From NCBI RefSeq assembly GCF_000306765.2, contig NC_017941.2, forward strand, positions 2,604,001 through 2,668,000: a DNA stretch of 64,000 nucleotides, given 5' to 3'. Position 1 is the first letter of the stretch. Each line of letters starts with the position of its first letter. Shown here piece by piece: positions 16,942 through 25,710 of this stretch. The notes under the pieces are model-generated. The model was not told the origin of the DNA. It was given only the letters and a program-made list of their open reading frames with translations, and searched no databases. The position numbers and the translations under genes are program-made. This DNA comes from Haloferax mediterranei ATCC 33500. GTDB lineage: Archaea > Halobacteriota > Halobacteria > Halobacteriales > Haloferacaceae.

Positions 16942-17532
16942 ATGGAAACCCACGGGACGATTTCTCCGGAGTCGCTCGCTGACGCCGAAACGGCCTTCGA
17001 CCGCGTTGGGCCGACAGCGCAGGTGGTCGTCAGAGAGACAGCCAAAGCGATGGACTTCGACCGCGACGAGTACCGAGACCGCGTGACCGGCGAGGTCGTC
17101 GAGACCGTCCGCAACGCGCTGTTCGCCGAGTCACTGGCGGTTCGCGTCGGGTCGCGAGCCGAATTCGACGACTGGCGTTCGGACCACCCGGACTACGAGG
17201 TGGTCGAACTGGGCAACCCCGATGTCGAGCGCGTCGCGTGGCACGCGATTCCGTTCGCTGAGACGGTCATCGCGACGACCTTCCAGAACGAACGCGAGGC
17301 CGCGGTAAGCACGCTCCGCCGCAACGCCTTCGGACGCGTCTACCGTGATGCAATTCTTGAGGGAGGAGACGAAGACAACGACGACACGGGTGACGGTGAA
17401 GAACACGAAGGCGACACAGGTAGCGACGAAGACAACAGAGACGATACAGACGGCGACGAAGACAACAGAGACGATACAGACGGCGACGAAGACAACAGAG
17501 ACGATACAGACGGCGACGGAGGCGACCAATGA
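16942..17532 (+). CDS. DUF5809 family protein with acidic repeat tail
   Basis: 196 residues. A folded domain of about 140 residues (METHGTISPESLADAETAFDRVG ... GRVYRDAILEGG) is followed by a tail built of ten-residue acidic repeats (DEDNRDDTDG). I recognise the folded part as DUF5809, usually found next to DUF5810; neither has a known function. The stop codon overlaps the ATG of the following NUDIX gene (17529-17532), indicating translational coupling. The folded part has many conserved acidic and aromatic residues but no recognisable catalytic motif. Confidence 0.82.
   Translation: METHGTISPESLADAETAFDRVGPTAQVVVRETAKAMDFDRDEYRDRVTGEVVETVRNALFAESLAVRVGSRAEFDDWRSDHPDYEVVELGNPDVERVAWHAIPFAETVIATTFQNEREAAVSTLRRNAFGRVYRDAILEGGDEDNDDTGDGEEHEGDTGSDEDNRDDTDGDEDNRDDTDGDEDNRDDTDGDGGDQ
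17423..17512. repeat. 30-bp coding minisatellite, three perfect copies
   Basis: Identical units start at 17423, 17453 and 17483 near the 3' end of the DUF5809 gene. The unit is ten codons long, so slippage would lengthen or shorten the acidic tail in frame. Confidence 0.97.
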
Positions 17533-18092
17533 CCGACGACGGCCGTCGGCACGAACAACTTCCTGACCCCGAGTGGCCGGTGCTCGAATCGGAGACCGAG
17601 TACGAAACGGGCTGGTTCACCGGCGGGTACGACCTCGTCAAACAGCCGAACGGCACCACGAAACGCTACTACTGGGCCGAACTGGCGACTGCCGTCGTCG
17701 TCATCGCCGTCGCCGACGACCACGTCGTCTTCGTCGAGCAGTACCGTCCGACCATCCGCCAGACGCAACTCGAACTGCCCGCGGGAATCGTCGAACAGGG
17801 CGAGTCTTTCACGGATGCCGCAGTGCGCGAACTCCGTGAGGAAACCGGGTTCGCCGCCGATTCGGCTTCGGTCATCGGCGACGTGTGGTGTTCAACTGGC
17901 GTGCTCCGTCACCGACGCGGCTTCGTCTTCGCGGAGGGACTCACGCCGGTCGAGCGCGACTTAGACGACAACGAGTTCCTCTCGGTTCGTGCGGTCCCAG
18001 TCGACGAAGTCGTCGAACGCGCGACCGAGTCGCCGACAAACGACGCCACGCTCGAAGGCGTCCTGCTCGCGTACGAAGAGGGGTTATTGTAA
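17529..18092 (+). CDS. NUDIX hydrolase, ADP-ribose pyrophosphatase-like
   Basis: 187 residues. The NUDIX box is complete (GIVEQGESFTDAAVRELREETGF, about residues 78-100), giving the Mg2+-binding REExxEE glutamates. The flanking sequences (TAVVVIAVADDHVVFVEQYRP and the C-terminal half) are like ADP-ribose pyrophosphatases, so hydrolysis of ADP-ribose or a related nucleoside diphosphate derivative is likely. It overlaps the upstream DUF5809 stop by four bases and ends one base before the next gene, so it sits in the middle of a tight operon. Confidence 0.92.
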   Translation: MTDDGRRHEQLPDPEWPVLESETEYETGWFTGGYDLVKQPNGTTKRYYWAELATAVVVIAVADDHVVFVEQYRPTIRQTQLELPAGIVEQGESFTDAAVRELREETGFAADSASVIGDVWCSTGVLRHRRGFVFAEGLTPVERDLDDNEFLSVRAVPVDEVVERATESPTNDATLEGVLLAYEEGLL

Positions 18093-18093
18093 C

Positions 18094-18441
18094 GTGTCAG
18101 TCGAAGAAATCCCGCCCGCGGAAGTCCAGTCGCTCCTCGACAGCGACGACCCACCGGTCGTCGTCGACGTGAGCACGGAAGCGGAGTTCGAGTTGGGTCA
18201 CATCCCCGGAAGCATCAACATCCCGCTCGTCAACCTCGTGTCGCATCTCGGGCGCGTCGCGGGCGCGGACCACATCATCACCGTCTGTCCCCGGGGAGAA
18301 GCGAGTATACAGGCGGTCCGACTGCTATCGTCCTACGAGGGGACCCAAGACGCGCAAATCGAGAGTATGGCCGGTGGCCTCAACGAGTGGGAGGGACCAC
18401 TCGAAGAGGGCCTCGACGAAGCGACTGCTGGTGGCGAGTAG
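18094..18441 (+). CDS. Rhodanese-like sulfurtransferase domain protein
   Basis: 115 residues, GTG start one base after the preceding stop. It is a single rhodanese domain with the substrate-entry sequence PPVVVDVSTEAEFELGHIPGS and the active-site cysteine in VCPRGEAS. It is the last gene of the DUF5810-DUF5809-NUDIX-rhodanese run. Single-domain rhodaneses relay sulfane sulfur in tRNA thiolation or sulfur trafficking, and the context does not decide which. A nested palindrome follows ten bases after the stop. Confidence 0.92.
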   Translation: MSVEEIPPAEVQSLLDSDDPPVVVDVSTEAEFELGHIPGSINIPLVNLVSHLGRVAGADHIITVCPRGEASIQAVRLLSSYEGTQDAQIESMAGGLNEWEGPLEEGLDEATAGGE

Positions 18442-18451
18442 TTCAGACTGT

Positions 18452-18517
18452 CGGCTGTAACTGGTTCAAGATATTCGGCACCCCAAGGTGCCGAAATGCT
18501 TCACGGACTTACAGCCG
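18452..18517. repeat. Nested palindrome (two concentric stems)
   Basis: Outer arms CGGCTGTAA (18452-18460) and TTACAGCCG (18509-18517) are perfect complements. Nested inside, TTCGGCACC (18474-18482) and GGTGCCGAA (18487-18495) form a perfect 9-bp stem with a four-base loop CCAA. It lies between two convergent genes, so it could terminate transcription from both sides, or be a small non-autonomous mobile element or RNA. Confidence 0.85.
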
Positions 18518-18611
18518 GTAGTATCAACGCAACGCGCAGTCGAGCTAGTGCAGTCGCTCTCGACGGCTTGGTCACAAAAATAACTCGACGTCGGGCTAGT
18601 TTAGAGGTCGG

Positions 18612-18917
<306 letters not shown>

Positions 18918-18929
18918 CTACAGGATGGG

Positions 18930-18938
18930 GATATTAAA
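18930..18938 (-). promoter_or_regulatory. TATA box of the aIF1 gene
   Basis: On the minus strand the sequence reads TTTAATATC about 26-33 bases before the start codon at 18905, as expected for a leaderless haloarchaeal promoter. Confidence 0.6.
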
Positions 18939-18970
18939 CAGTATCGGGAGAAAGGGTGTGGTCGCCCGAA

Positions 18971-19996
18971 TTAGGTATTCGAATCGTCGGTGGACGACGT
19001 TTCGCTATCGGCGGTGGTCGTCTCCGTGTCACCGTCTGCTGTCGCCTCCGTTCCGTCTTCAGTGGACTCGTCGTCCGTCGTCACAAACGGGTTTCCGTGG
19101 TCGGCGTCTTTGGCTTTCGCGTCTCGGCCCGGCGGCGTGTCGGGAGAGTTGGTGCGGTCGTCGTCAGCGGGACCATTTCCAGACTTCTTGTTGGAGGAGC
19201 TAGTGTCGCTGGCGTTCTCTGTCGAGTTGTTCCCTCCCGAATTACCATTTCCCGGGACAGCACCCGGACCAACGTCGTTCGGCCTGCCTCGGTTGTCGTC
19301 GGACTCGTTTTTATCGTCGCCCGACCTTGCTCGTTCGAGACCCTTTCCGGGGTTGTCGCCCGTGAGGCCACGGGCCATCTCGGCCACTTCCGGTCCGGTG
19401 AGTTCGCTCGCCCGAGTACGGAGTCTGTCGAGGTCGGCGGTATCGACCCCGCGCTCACGCAGGGCTTCGGCGGGGACCGACGAAGCGGCGTCCGAGGTCC
19501 GGTTCAACATCGACTTGGTCCGTTCGATATCCGCAACCGTCCGAGTCATCTTAACCCGGTACTGGCCCTCAGGAATCGTCCCGTTCTCACGACGTGCGTC
19601 GAGTCGTGCTTTGCGCTGTTGGAGGTCAGTCAGTCGCCCGCGGACCGTCTCGACCTGTTGGGCGACGACGGCCGCCTTTGAACTGTTAGAGTTCGCCTTG
19701 GAGAGACGTGTCTCGAACGCTCGGCGTTCGAGTTCACCGTCTGTCTCGGACCCCTGAACGCCGATAACAGCGGCGAGTTTCTGTCCAGGTGGCGTCTGTG
19801 AGGCGGCGGCGTTGGCGGGCGGGGATTCGGTGCTGTTGTTCGTTGAACTCTGGGCAGCAGGAGCTGTGAGTGGCCCGTCAGAGACAGCGGCAACTGTCTG
19901 TGTCGGACTACTCGGGGCGGCAATAGCGAGCGGTGCACCCACCGTCGCCAGCAACACGAGCGCAGCGACAGCAAGTGCAGCGGTTCGTCGGCTCAT
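18971..19996 (-). CDS. Secreted Ser/Thr/Asp-rich protein, unknown function
   Basis: 341 residues from ATG 19996. A Sec-type signal peptide is clear (MSRRTAALAVAALVLLATVGAPLAIA). The mature part has a helical, possibly coiled-coil domain of about 150 residues (AFETRLSKANSNSSKAAVVAQQVETVRGRLTDLQQRKARLDARRENG ...). A long low-complexity Asn/Ser/Asp/Thr tail rich in potential N-glycosylation sequons follows. No enzyme motif and no C-terminal membrane anchor are visible. It lies 148 bases downstream of the membrane regulator gene on the same strand, which suggests a joint role at the cell envelope. Confidence 0.78.
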   Translation of the reverse strand: MSRRTAALAVAALVLLATVGAPLAIAAPSSPTQTVAAVSDGPLTAPAAQSSTNNSTESPPANAAASQTPPGQKLAAVIGVQGSETDGELERRAFETRLSKANSNSSKAAVVAQQVETVRGRLTDLQQRKARLDARRENGTIPEGQYRVKMTRTVADIERTKSMLNRTSDAASSVPAEALRERGVDTADLDRLRTRASELTGPEVAEMARGLTGDNPGKGLERARSGDDKNESDDNRGRPNDVGPGAVPGNGNSGGNNSTENASDTSSSNKKSGNGPADDDRTNSPDTPPGRDAKAKDADHGNPFVTTDDESTEDGTEATADGDTETTTADSETSSTDDSNT

Positions 19997-20144
19997 CACG
20001 CCACTGTTGGACTCCCGATTCAATATAAGCGTGCGGTCGTGGCCGCGAATCAACTCCAGTTAACGGCAGTTTGGGGGTTCCAAACCAACACGCCTCCGTC
20101 TCCCGATTAGCAGGTACTGAGAACCGTGAACGGTCGTAAGCCTT

Positions 20145-21326
20145 TTATTGGTCCTCGGAATCGTCGTCTTCTGGCAGCCTAAGTACGTTTTCGCGGCCGA
20201 GGCGGAAGCCTTCGATGGTACCCTCGTCGCGCATCCCGCGAACGACCTTGCTCGTCTTCGCGTCGGTCCAGTCGAGCGCGCCGGCGACTTCCTGTTGCTT
20301 GACGCGGCCGCCGCGAGACTCGATGAGGCGAAGGACGCGCTCTTCGTTGCTGAGGAGTTCGGACGGTGGACTCGGGGTCTCGTCGCCAGCCTCGTCGGCC
20401 GACGGTTCGGGACCTGCCACGCTCCCCTCGTCGCCCGAATCCGCTTCGGCGGCTGTGTCGCTGGCAGCGCCCGGACCAGCGGTTGGCCCTGTCGTTTCAA
20501 CGCTATCGGCTGACGAGGGTTCGCCGCCACCGAATACTCCGCGTGACCGGAGGTACATAGCTGCACCACCGACAAGTATCGCCACGAGGGCAAGTGCGGC
20601 GAGCGCGCCTGTCGTGGAGAAGGGACTGTCTGCCGTGTCCGGCGTCGGACTCTGCGTCGTCCCGGGTCCACCCGCGCCGCGTTCGAGGACGACGCTGGGT
20701 TCACCCGAGACGAATTCGGTTTGGGAACCGCGCCAGATAGCCGTGTTTTCTCGCGTATCGTCGGCCGACGGTTCGACCGTCACCGCGCCGTACTCGTCGG
20801 GCCACGAGACGATAAGTCGGGAACTGCTATCGAGGAAAAAACCCTCGATGGAATCGCCGACGACGATTCGGTCACCGTCGACCGCCGCGAAGTTGGACCA
20901 GTCGAACGAGTAAGTGACGACGCCATAGCTGTCGGGAAGCGACCGCGTTTCGGCCGAGACAGAGATGTTCGTCTCGGCCATCTCGCGACCGGTCGCGTTC
21001 TCCGCGGCGGTGACCGTCGAGTTGATACGGTCCGCGAACGCGGCCGTGTAATCGCCCGGGTTGGCTCGTACGTCTTCCTGTAACGACTGGAAGGCGTCGG
21101 TGGTGTTCTGGTCGTCGAGTCGGGTCCAGTATTGGATTTCCCAGCGAGCATCGCCACTCGCGTCGACATCGACGACGATACGCGTGCTGTCAGGCTCGAC
21201 GCCCTGCTGGACGAGAGGCTCGACACCGGGGCCGGTTGCTGACCCCTGTGCCGTGACTGGTGCGGCCACGGCAAGCACACAGAGCACGGCACATAGCAGT
21301 GCGGAGACAGCGTGTCGTGTCGCCAT
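20145..21326 (-). CDS. Membrane-anchored winged-helix regulator with extracellular domain
   Basis: 393 residues from ATG 21326. Order: signal peptide or first membrane helix (MATRHAVSALLCAVLCVLAVAAPVTA); an extracellular domain of about 210 residues; one transmembrane helix (about 260-285; ALAALALVAILVGGAAMYL); a variable acidic linker; and a cytoplasmic winged-helix domain (ERVLRLIESRGGRVKQQEVAGALDWTDAKTSKVVRGMRDEG ...). This is a one-component transmembrane transcription factor. The longer frame to 21437 would overlap the transglutaminase gene and was rejected. A perfect 16-bp palindrome sits just upstream, suggesting autoregulation. Confidence 0.88.
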   Translation of the reverse strand: MATRHAVSALLCAVLCVLAVAAPVTAQGSATGPGVEPLVQQGVEPDSTRIVVDVDASGDARWEIQYWTRLDDQNTTDAFQSLQEDVRANPGDYTAAFADRINSTVTAAENATGREMAETNISVSAETRSLPDSYGVVTYSFDWSNFAAVDGDRIVVGDSIEGFFLDSSSRLIVSWPDEYGAVTVEPSADDTRENTAIWRGSQTEFVSGEPSVVLERGAGGPGTTQSPTPDTADSPFSTTGALAALALVAILVGGAAMYLRSRGVFGGGEPSSADSVETTGPTAGPGAASDTAAEADSGDEGSVAGPEPSADEAGDETPSPPSELLSNEERVLRLIESRGGRVKQQEVAGALDWTDAKTSKVVRGMRDEGTIEGFRLGRENVLRLPEDDDSEDQ

Positions 21327-21335
21327 TGGACGTTC

Positions 21336-21351
21336 CTGTGTGCGCACACAG
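21336..21351. promoter_or_regulatory. Perfect 16-bp palindrome, candidate operator
   Basis: CTGTGTGCGCACACAG lies 10-25 bases before the regulator's start codon. Its 12-base core GTGTGCGCACAC occurs again at 25695-25706, upstream of moxR. Confidence 0.6.
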
Positions 21352-21366
21352 AAAAAGTGACGCGAT

Positions 21367-23622
21367 TCAGTTCGTCCAGCGTCTGACAACCGGCAGACGC
21401 GACCTAACGGCAGTGTTCGCCACAGCGATTGCTTCATCAGCGTCCGCCCGGGTGACGCCGTGGCCGTACCGGGCGCGCTCGTAGATTCGACCGACGTGCC
21501 GAGTTCGTTCGTCGAGGCCGACCCGAGAGAGTGCGTCGAGGTAGTGCCGAACCGTCTCGCCGGGGCGGCGCGGTCGATATTCGCGTTCGAGTGCGAGTTC
21601 CAGACGGTCGTACGCGCGGAACACGTCGTGTGCTGGCGAGTCAGTTCGTCGCTGATATGCCGCGGTGGTCACAAAGCGAAGTTGGTCCGGGAACCGAGTC
21701 CGACGGACGCCCGCGACGAGACCGACGAGGGCGGCAAAGCCAACAAACAGCGTCTCCCGCGACGGTAACGTCGGATTGAATCCGCCGCCCGTGTCATCCG
21801 TGCCCGTCGTGTTACTGGCGGTTGGGGTGATACCGAGGCGCTCGTCGAGGCTGGGAGGGCGGCGGTTTTCGGTCGTCGTGTTCGATTCCGTCTCGTTCGG
21901 CGTCTCGGTGGGAGTTGGCGTAACCTCCTCGAACGTGTTCTCCTCATCTTTCGTCTCGTTGGTGTCGACTCCCGCAAGACCCTCGGTTCGGGCGTCGTCG
22001 AGCGCCGTCGATTCGGCGTTCCGCCGGGGGCCTGTGGGCGTCGGGTCGAAGCGAACCCATCCGGTGTCCTCGAAGTACACCTCGACCCACGCGTGCGAGT
22101 CGAGGCCGCGAACGACGTACCGGTCGTCACCAACGCGTTCGCCTGTCGTGTAGCCGGTTACGAAGCGCGCCGGAACGCCCTCAGAGCGCAGGAGGACGAC
22201 CATCGTCGAAGCATAGTAGGTGCAGTATCCCTCCTCCATCTCGAAGAGGAACGATTCGGCGATGTCTCCGTCCGGACGCGACACCTGCAAGGAGTAGTTC
22301 TTGTTCGTTTCGAGCCATTTCTCGACGGCGACGGCCTTGTCGTAGGGTGTCTCCGCAGTGGCTGTTATCTCGGCGGCGTGCTCGCGAACGCGGTCAGACG
22401 TGCTGTCGGGGAGCACAAGATAGCGCTCGCGAATCTCGTCCGGGTAGTCGGTTCCGGTTCGCCGGAGTGATGCCGGGGTGTACTGCGGGACGGCGCTCGT
22501 CACGTTGTAGGTCTCGTCCGTGCCGATAGTCCGACTGGGTCGGATATTCCCTTGCTGGGTGACGAGCGTCTCGGATGCAACATCCCCGTTGACGGCGACC
22601 GGTCGCCACGCCGCGGGCATCGCATCGAGCGGTGTCGCCGGCGAGACAGTCTGTTCGACCAGCCGTGACGGTCCCTTTGGGCCAGTCAGTCGTCCGCCTG
22701 AGTAGGGTTCAGCATCGCCGGTACGAACCCACCCGTCGCCCGTATATCGGTCGAACGAGGCTGTCTGCCAGTACGACGGCGACGTGCTCTCGACCTCGAA
22801 CCGAACCTTCGGCGAGAGACTGATGCTCCCGATGACGGAGATGCGGTCGCTTGCGCTCACCAGACTGGCTTCGACGGTCGGTTGCTCGGCCACGCCGCCG
22901 CTCGGGATGACGGGCGACGCGCCCGCACCGGGGAGCACCGTGACACTGGCCGAGAGGACAATCATCGCGGCGAGAACGATGGTAAGGACGTCGAGTTGGC
23001 CGCCGTCGCGACCGAATCGGTCGATACCGTCGAAGCCAACCGCCGCCATGCCCGCGGCGATGCCGACGAACGTGAGCGTTCCGGTCGCGTCGGTCGTCAG
23101 AACGAACAATCCGAGGCCGCTCCCGGCGATGGCGACCGCGGGGGCGATACGACCCCGGACAGCGAGGTACCACGCGAGAAACGTCGGACCGGGCGTTACT
23201 GCGAGCGCCCATACGTCCGCAGAGAGCAGGCGGAGCGCCGACAGGCCGCTGAGCAACGCCAGCGAGTCGGCGAGGATTCGCTCCGGTGAGAGCAACGCGA
23301 GTTGACTCGGCGGGAGTGCAAGAAAGTACGCAGCGAAGCCGCCACCGGCGATGAGTGCGCCGAGAGCGAGTGCGACGCGCGGTCGAACCGTGCGCCCGAC
23401 AATGGTCGCGAGGACGAGCGTTCCGGCCGCGAGAAGGACAAACTGGGTGCGTCGACCGACCACGTCGGTGATGTCGTAGAGTACGGTGAGGAACGTCCCG
23501 AGGAGGACGAGCGTTCCGGCCACGGCCAACAGATTCGCGGGGATTCCAAAGACCGTGTGCTGCGCCGTCGAATCGGTCGCTTCCGTCGAAGACGACCGTC
23601 TGCGGGGCGATTCGGTACTCAT
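21367..23622 (-). CDS. Transglutaminase-like membrane protein (DUF3488/DUF4129 type)
   Basis: 751 residues. An N-terminal block of about six membrane helices (residues 25-235) is followed by a large extracellular part with a transglutaminase core. The catalytic Cys is at 467 (EEGYCTYYAS), His at 510 (LDSHAWVEVYF) and Asp near 525 (RFDPTP). After an Asn/Thr-rich linker there is one more helix and a cytoplasmic C-terminal DUF4129-like domain. Such proteins usually occur with MoxR and DUF58 genes, as here. The start overlaps the DUF58 stop by four bases (coupled translation). Its substrate is unknown; roles in envelope protein maturation have been proposed. Confidence 0.93.
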   Translation of the reverse strand: MSTESPRRRSSSTEATDSTAQHTVFGIPANLLAVAGTLVLLGTFLTVLYDITDVVGRRTQFVLLAAGTLVLATIVGRTVRPRVALALGALIAGGGFAAYFLALPPSQLALLSPERILADSLALLSGLSALRLLSADVWALAVTPGPTFLAWYLAVRGRIAPAVAIAGSGLGLFVLTTDATGTLTFVGIAAGMAAVGFDGIDRFGRDGGQLDVLTIVLAAMIVLSASVTVLPGAGASPVIPSGGVAEQPTVEASLVSASDRISVIGSISLSPKVRFEVESTSPSYWQTASFDRYTGDGWVRTGDAEPYSGGRLTGPKGPSRLVEQTVSPATPLDAMPAAWRPVAVNGDVASETLVTQQGNIRPSRTIGTDETYNVTSAVPQYTPASLRRTGTDYPDEIRERYLVLPDSTSDRVREHAAEITATAETPYDKAVAVEKWLETNKNYSLQVSRPDGDIAESFLFEMEEGYCTYYASTMVVLLRSEGVPARFVTGYTTGERVGDDRYVVRGLDSHAWVEVYFEDTGWVRFDPTPTGPRRNAESTALDDARTEGLAGVDTNETKDEENTFEEVTPTPTETPNETESNTTTENRRPPSLDERLGITPTASNTTGTDDTGGGFNPTLPSRETLFVGFAALVGLVAGVRRTRFPDQLRFVTTAAYQRRTDSPAHDVFRAYDRLELALEREYRPRRPGETVRHYLDALSRVGLDERTRHVGRIYERARYGHGVTRADADEAIAVANTAVRSRLPVVRRWTN

Positions 23623-24653
23623 GCTGTCACCCCGTGTCGTCCAGACTGACCTATTCCACCGTCGCCGGACCGGCCATCCGCAGAGGCACCCGTGTCCGTG
23701 GTCTCGCTCACCCGAAGTTGGTCGAACGTCGTCTCGCGCCCGGCAATCCGCACGTGTGTCCGTCCGGCGTCACCGCGGACGACGACTTCAGCGGTCTCGT
23801 CCGGGACCACGCCCGTCCGCATCCGCGAGAGGTGAGCGAGGATACGCCGTCCGTCGCCGGGTGCCGCATCGACGATGCCAGCGGGCGTCGTGAGACGGAC
23901 CGGGATGCCCACATCGAGGAGTGAACAACAGAGCGTCGCGGCCGCCTCAGCCACATCGTCTTCGTAGCCGTCCGACGTGCCGACCGAGACGGCCACTGCG
24001 TCGGATGCAGCGCGGTCGTTGTACGCCTTCACCACGAGGTCGCCCGATTTGGCGCTCGATTTCCAGTGGATATCGCGGAGCGAGTCGCCCGGAACGTACT
24101 CGCGGAGACGGTCGAACTCGTCGCGGTCGTCGGTTAGTTGGCGCGTAACGAGCGCCGAGAGGTTGCGCCGAGCCGTCGCGGTGAGCGACCGAACGCGGGG
24201 AAAAACGAGTACCTCGGTCGTTTCGCCGACAGTGAAGGACTTCGAGAACAGGCTGAGGAGGTCGTGTGCGACGATAGTCACCGGGCCAATCGTCGCCGGG
24301 CCGCGAGCGCGGTACGTCACGTCGTACGAACGTCGCCCGTCGCCGACGACCGACTCGATTGTCGCCTCTCCCGAGAGACCGTCCGAGAGCGCGTCCGTCG
24401 TCGTCGCCGGAAACGCCCTGTCGGCCTCAATAGTAAGTGAGACTGTGTGTGTTTCACCCGGGAAACCGTCGTCAGGTGGGTCACGAACGACTCGCGGCGG
24501 GGAGGCCCGCCATACCTGTACCGCCCCAACAACGAGGGCGACGACGACCGGGATGACGACGGCGTTGAGCGCCCGCGGTCCGAACGCGACGGCGTTCACC
24601 ACCCCGAGTACGACGACTACCAGCGCGACCCAGCCACGGCGAGTCAGTCTCAT
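23619..24653 (-). CDS. DUF58 domain protein
   Basis: 344 residues. Two membrane helices near the N-terminus (about 8-45) precede an extracellular or periplasm-side beta domain. The DUF58 motif is REYVPGDSLRDIHWKSSAKSGDLVVKAY (about residues 190-217), followed by a vWA-like C-terminal region. It is the middle gene of the moxR-DUF58-transglutaminase set, overlapping both neighbours by four bases. DUF58 proteins are thought to be the client or adaptor of the adjacent MoxR ATPase. Confidence 0.94.
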   Translation of the reverse strand: MRLTRRGWVALVVVVLGVVNAVAFGPRALNAVVIPVVVALVVGAVQVWRASPPRVVRDPPDDGFPGETHTVSLTIEADRAFPATTTDALSDGLSGEATIESVVGDGRRSYDVTYRARGPATIGPVTIVAHDLLSLFSKSFTVGETTEVLVFPRVRSLTATARRNLSALVTRQLTDDRDEFDRLREYVPGDSLRDIHWKSSAKSGDLVVKAYNDRAASDAVAVSVGTSDGYEDDVAEAAATLCCSLLDVGIPVRLTTPAGIVDAAPGDGRRILAHLSRMRTGVVPDETAEVVVRGDAGRTHVRIAGRETTFDQLRVSETTDTGASADGRSGDGGIGQSGRHGVTA

Positions 24654-25606
24654 TCGACCGGGGTGTACTCGACCGCTCGTTCGACCACATCAACCCCGGA
24701 TTCGCCACTCGTCGTCCGAATGCGGTGCGCCCAGACGCTCCGAACCTCGCGCTGTACGTCGTCGGGAACGACGTAGTCGCGGGCGTCGAGCGCGGCGCGG
24801 GCCTGCGCGGCGCGGATGAGCGCAATCGAGCCGCGCGGACTCACGCCGAGATGTGCGCGTTCTCGGGTGTCGGCGGCGAGTCGCGAGACGTAGCGCCGAA
24901 CGGGTTCGCTCACGGTTACGCCGAGGATGGTCTCACGGGCGTCTCGAACGTCGGCCGCTGTTGCGACTGGTTCAAGCGACTCTATCGGATGATGGCCGGA
25001 AACGCGGCCGAGTAGTTCGGTCTCTTCGGCTTCGTTCGGATAGCCCAGATGAATCTTCTTCATGAACCGGTCGAGTTCGGCCAACGGGAGGTCGTAGGTT
25101 CGGTCGGGTTCGACGTCGTTCTGTGTCGCGATGACCGTGAAGGGGTCGGGAACCCGTCGTGTGACGCCGTCGACGGTGACCTGCAACTCCTCCATTACTT
25201 CGAGGAGCGCGGCCTGCGTCTTCGGCGGTGCGCGGTTTATCTCGTCGCCGAGGACGACGTTTCCGAACACCGGGCCTTCGCGGAATTCGAACTCACTCGT
25301 CTGTTGATTGAAGACGTTCACGCCGGTCACGTCCGACGGCAGGAGGTCGGGGGTAAACTGAATGCGCTCGAACGAGCCTTCGATGGAGGTGGCGATAGCG
25401 CGGGCGAGCATCGTCTTTCCCACGCCCGGAACGTCCTCCAAGAGGAGGTGACCGCGGGCGAACAGCGTCACGATGATATCTTCTATCGCGTCGTGGTGGC
25501 CGACGATGACGCGTTCGACGTTCTCGGAGATTCGCGTTGCAAGGTCCGAGACCGCCTCGGCCGACTGCGCGGAGTCGAAGTCGGAGTCTGCATGTGCATC
25601 AGTCAT
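24650..25606 (-). CDS. MoxR-family AAA+ ATPase
   Basis: 318 residues. Walker A VPGVGKTMLA lies near 61-70, Walker B LGDEINRAPPKTQAALLEVMEE near 125-146, sensor 1 ATQND near 170, and the C-terminal AAA lid follows. MoxR proteins act as chaperones that assemble or activate partner complexes, often with vWA or DUF58 proteins. It is the first gene of a three-gene coupled operon. A TATA-like GATAATAATA on the minus strand (about 25658-25672) and a 12-bp palindrome further upstream form the likely promoter. Confidence 0.95.
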   Translation of the reverse strand: MTDAHADSDFDSAQSAEAVSDLATRISENVERVIVGHHDAIEDIIVTLFARGHLLLEDVPGVGKTMLARAIATSIEGSFERIQFTPDLLPSDVTGVNVFNQQTSEFEFREGPVFGNVVLGDEINRAPPKTQAALLEVMEELQVTVDGVTRRVPDPFTVIATQNDVEPDRTYDLPLAELDRFMKKIHLGYPNEAEETELLGRVSGHHPIESLEPVATAADVRDARETILGVTVSEPVRRYVSRLAADTRERAHLGVSPRGSIALIRAAQARAALDARDYVVPDDVQREVRSVWAHRIRTTSGESGVDVVERAVEYTPVE

Positions 25607-25694
25607 TGATAATCCGGATGTCCCGCCGACTGGACTGCAAAGCCGGACGGGTCTCTGTTCAGTATTATTATCTCAATCTACCTAACCTTGCTGG

Positions 25695-25706
25695 GTGTGC
25701 GCACAC
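25695..25706. promoter_or_regulatory. 12-bp palindrome shared with the regulator promoter
   Basis: GTGTGCGCACAC is a perfect palindrome about 25 bases upstream of the moxR TATA-like element and about 90 bases before its start. It is identical to the core of the palindrome at 21336-21351. It also lies between moxR and the divergent mutS, so either could be controlled. Confidence 0.55.
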
Positions 25707-25710
25707 ATCA

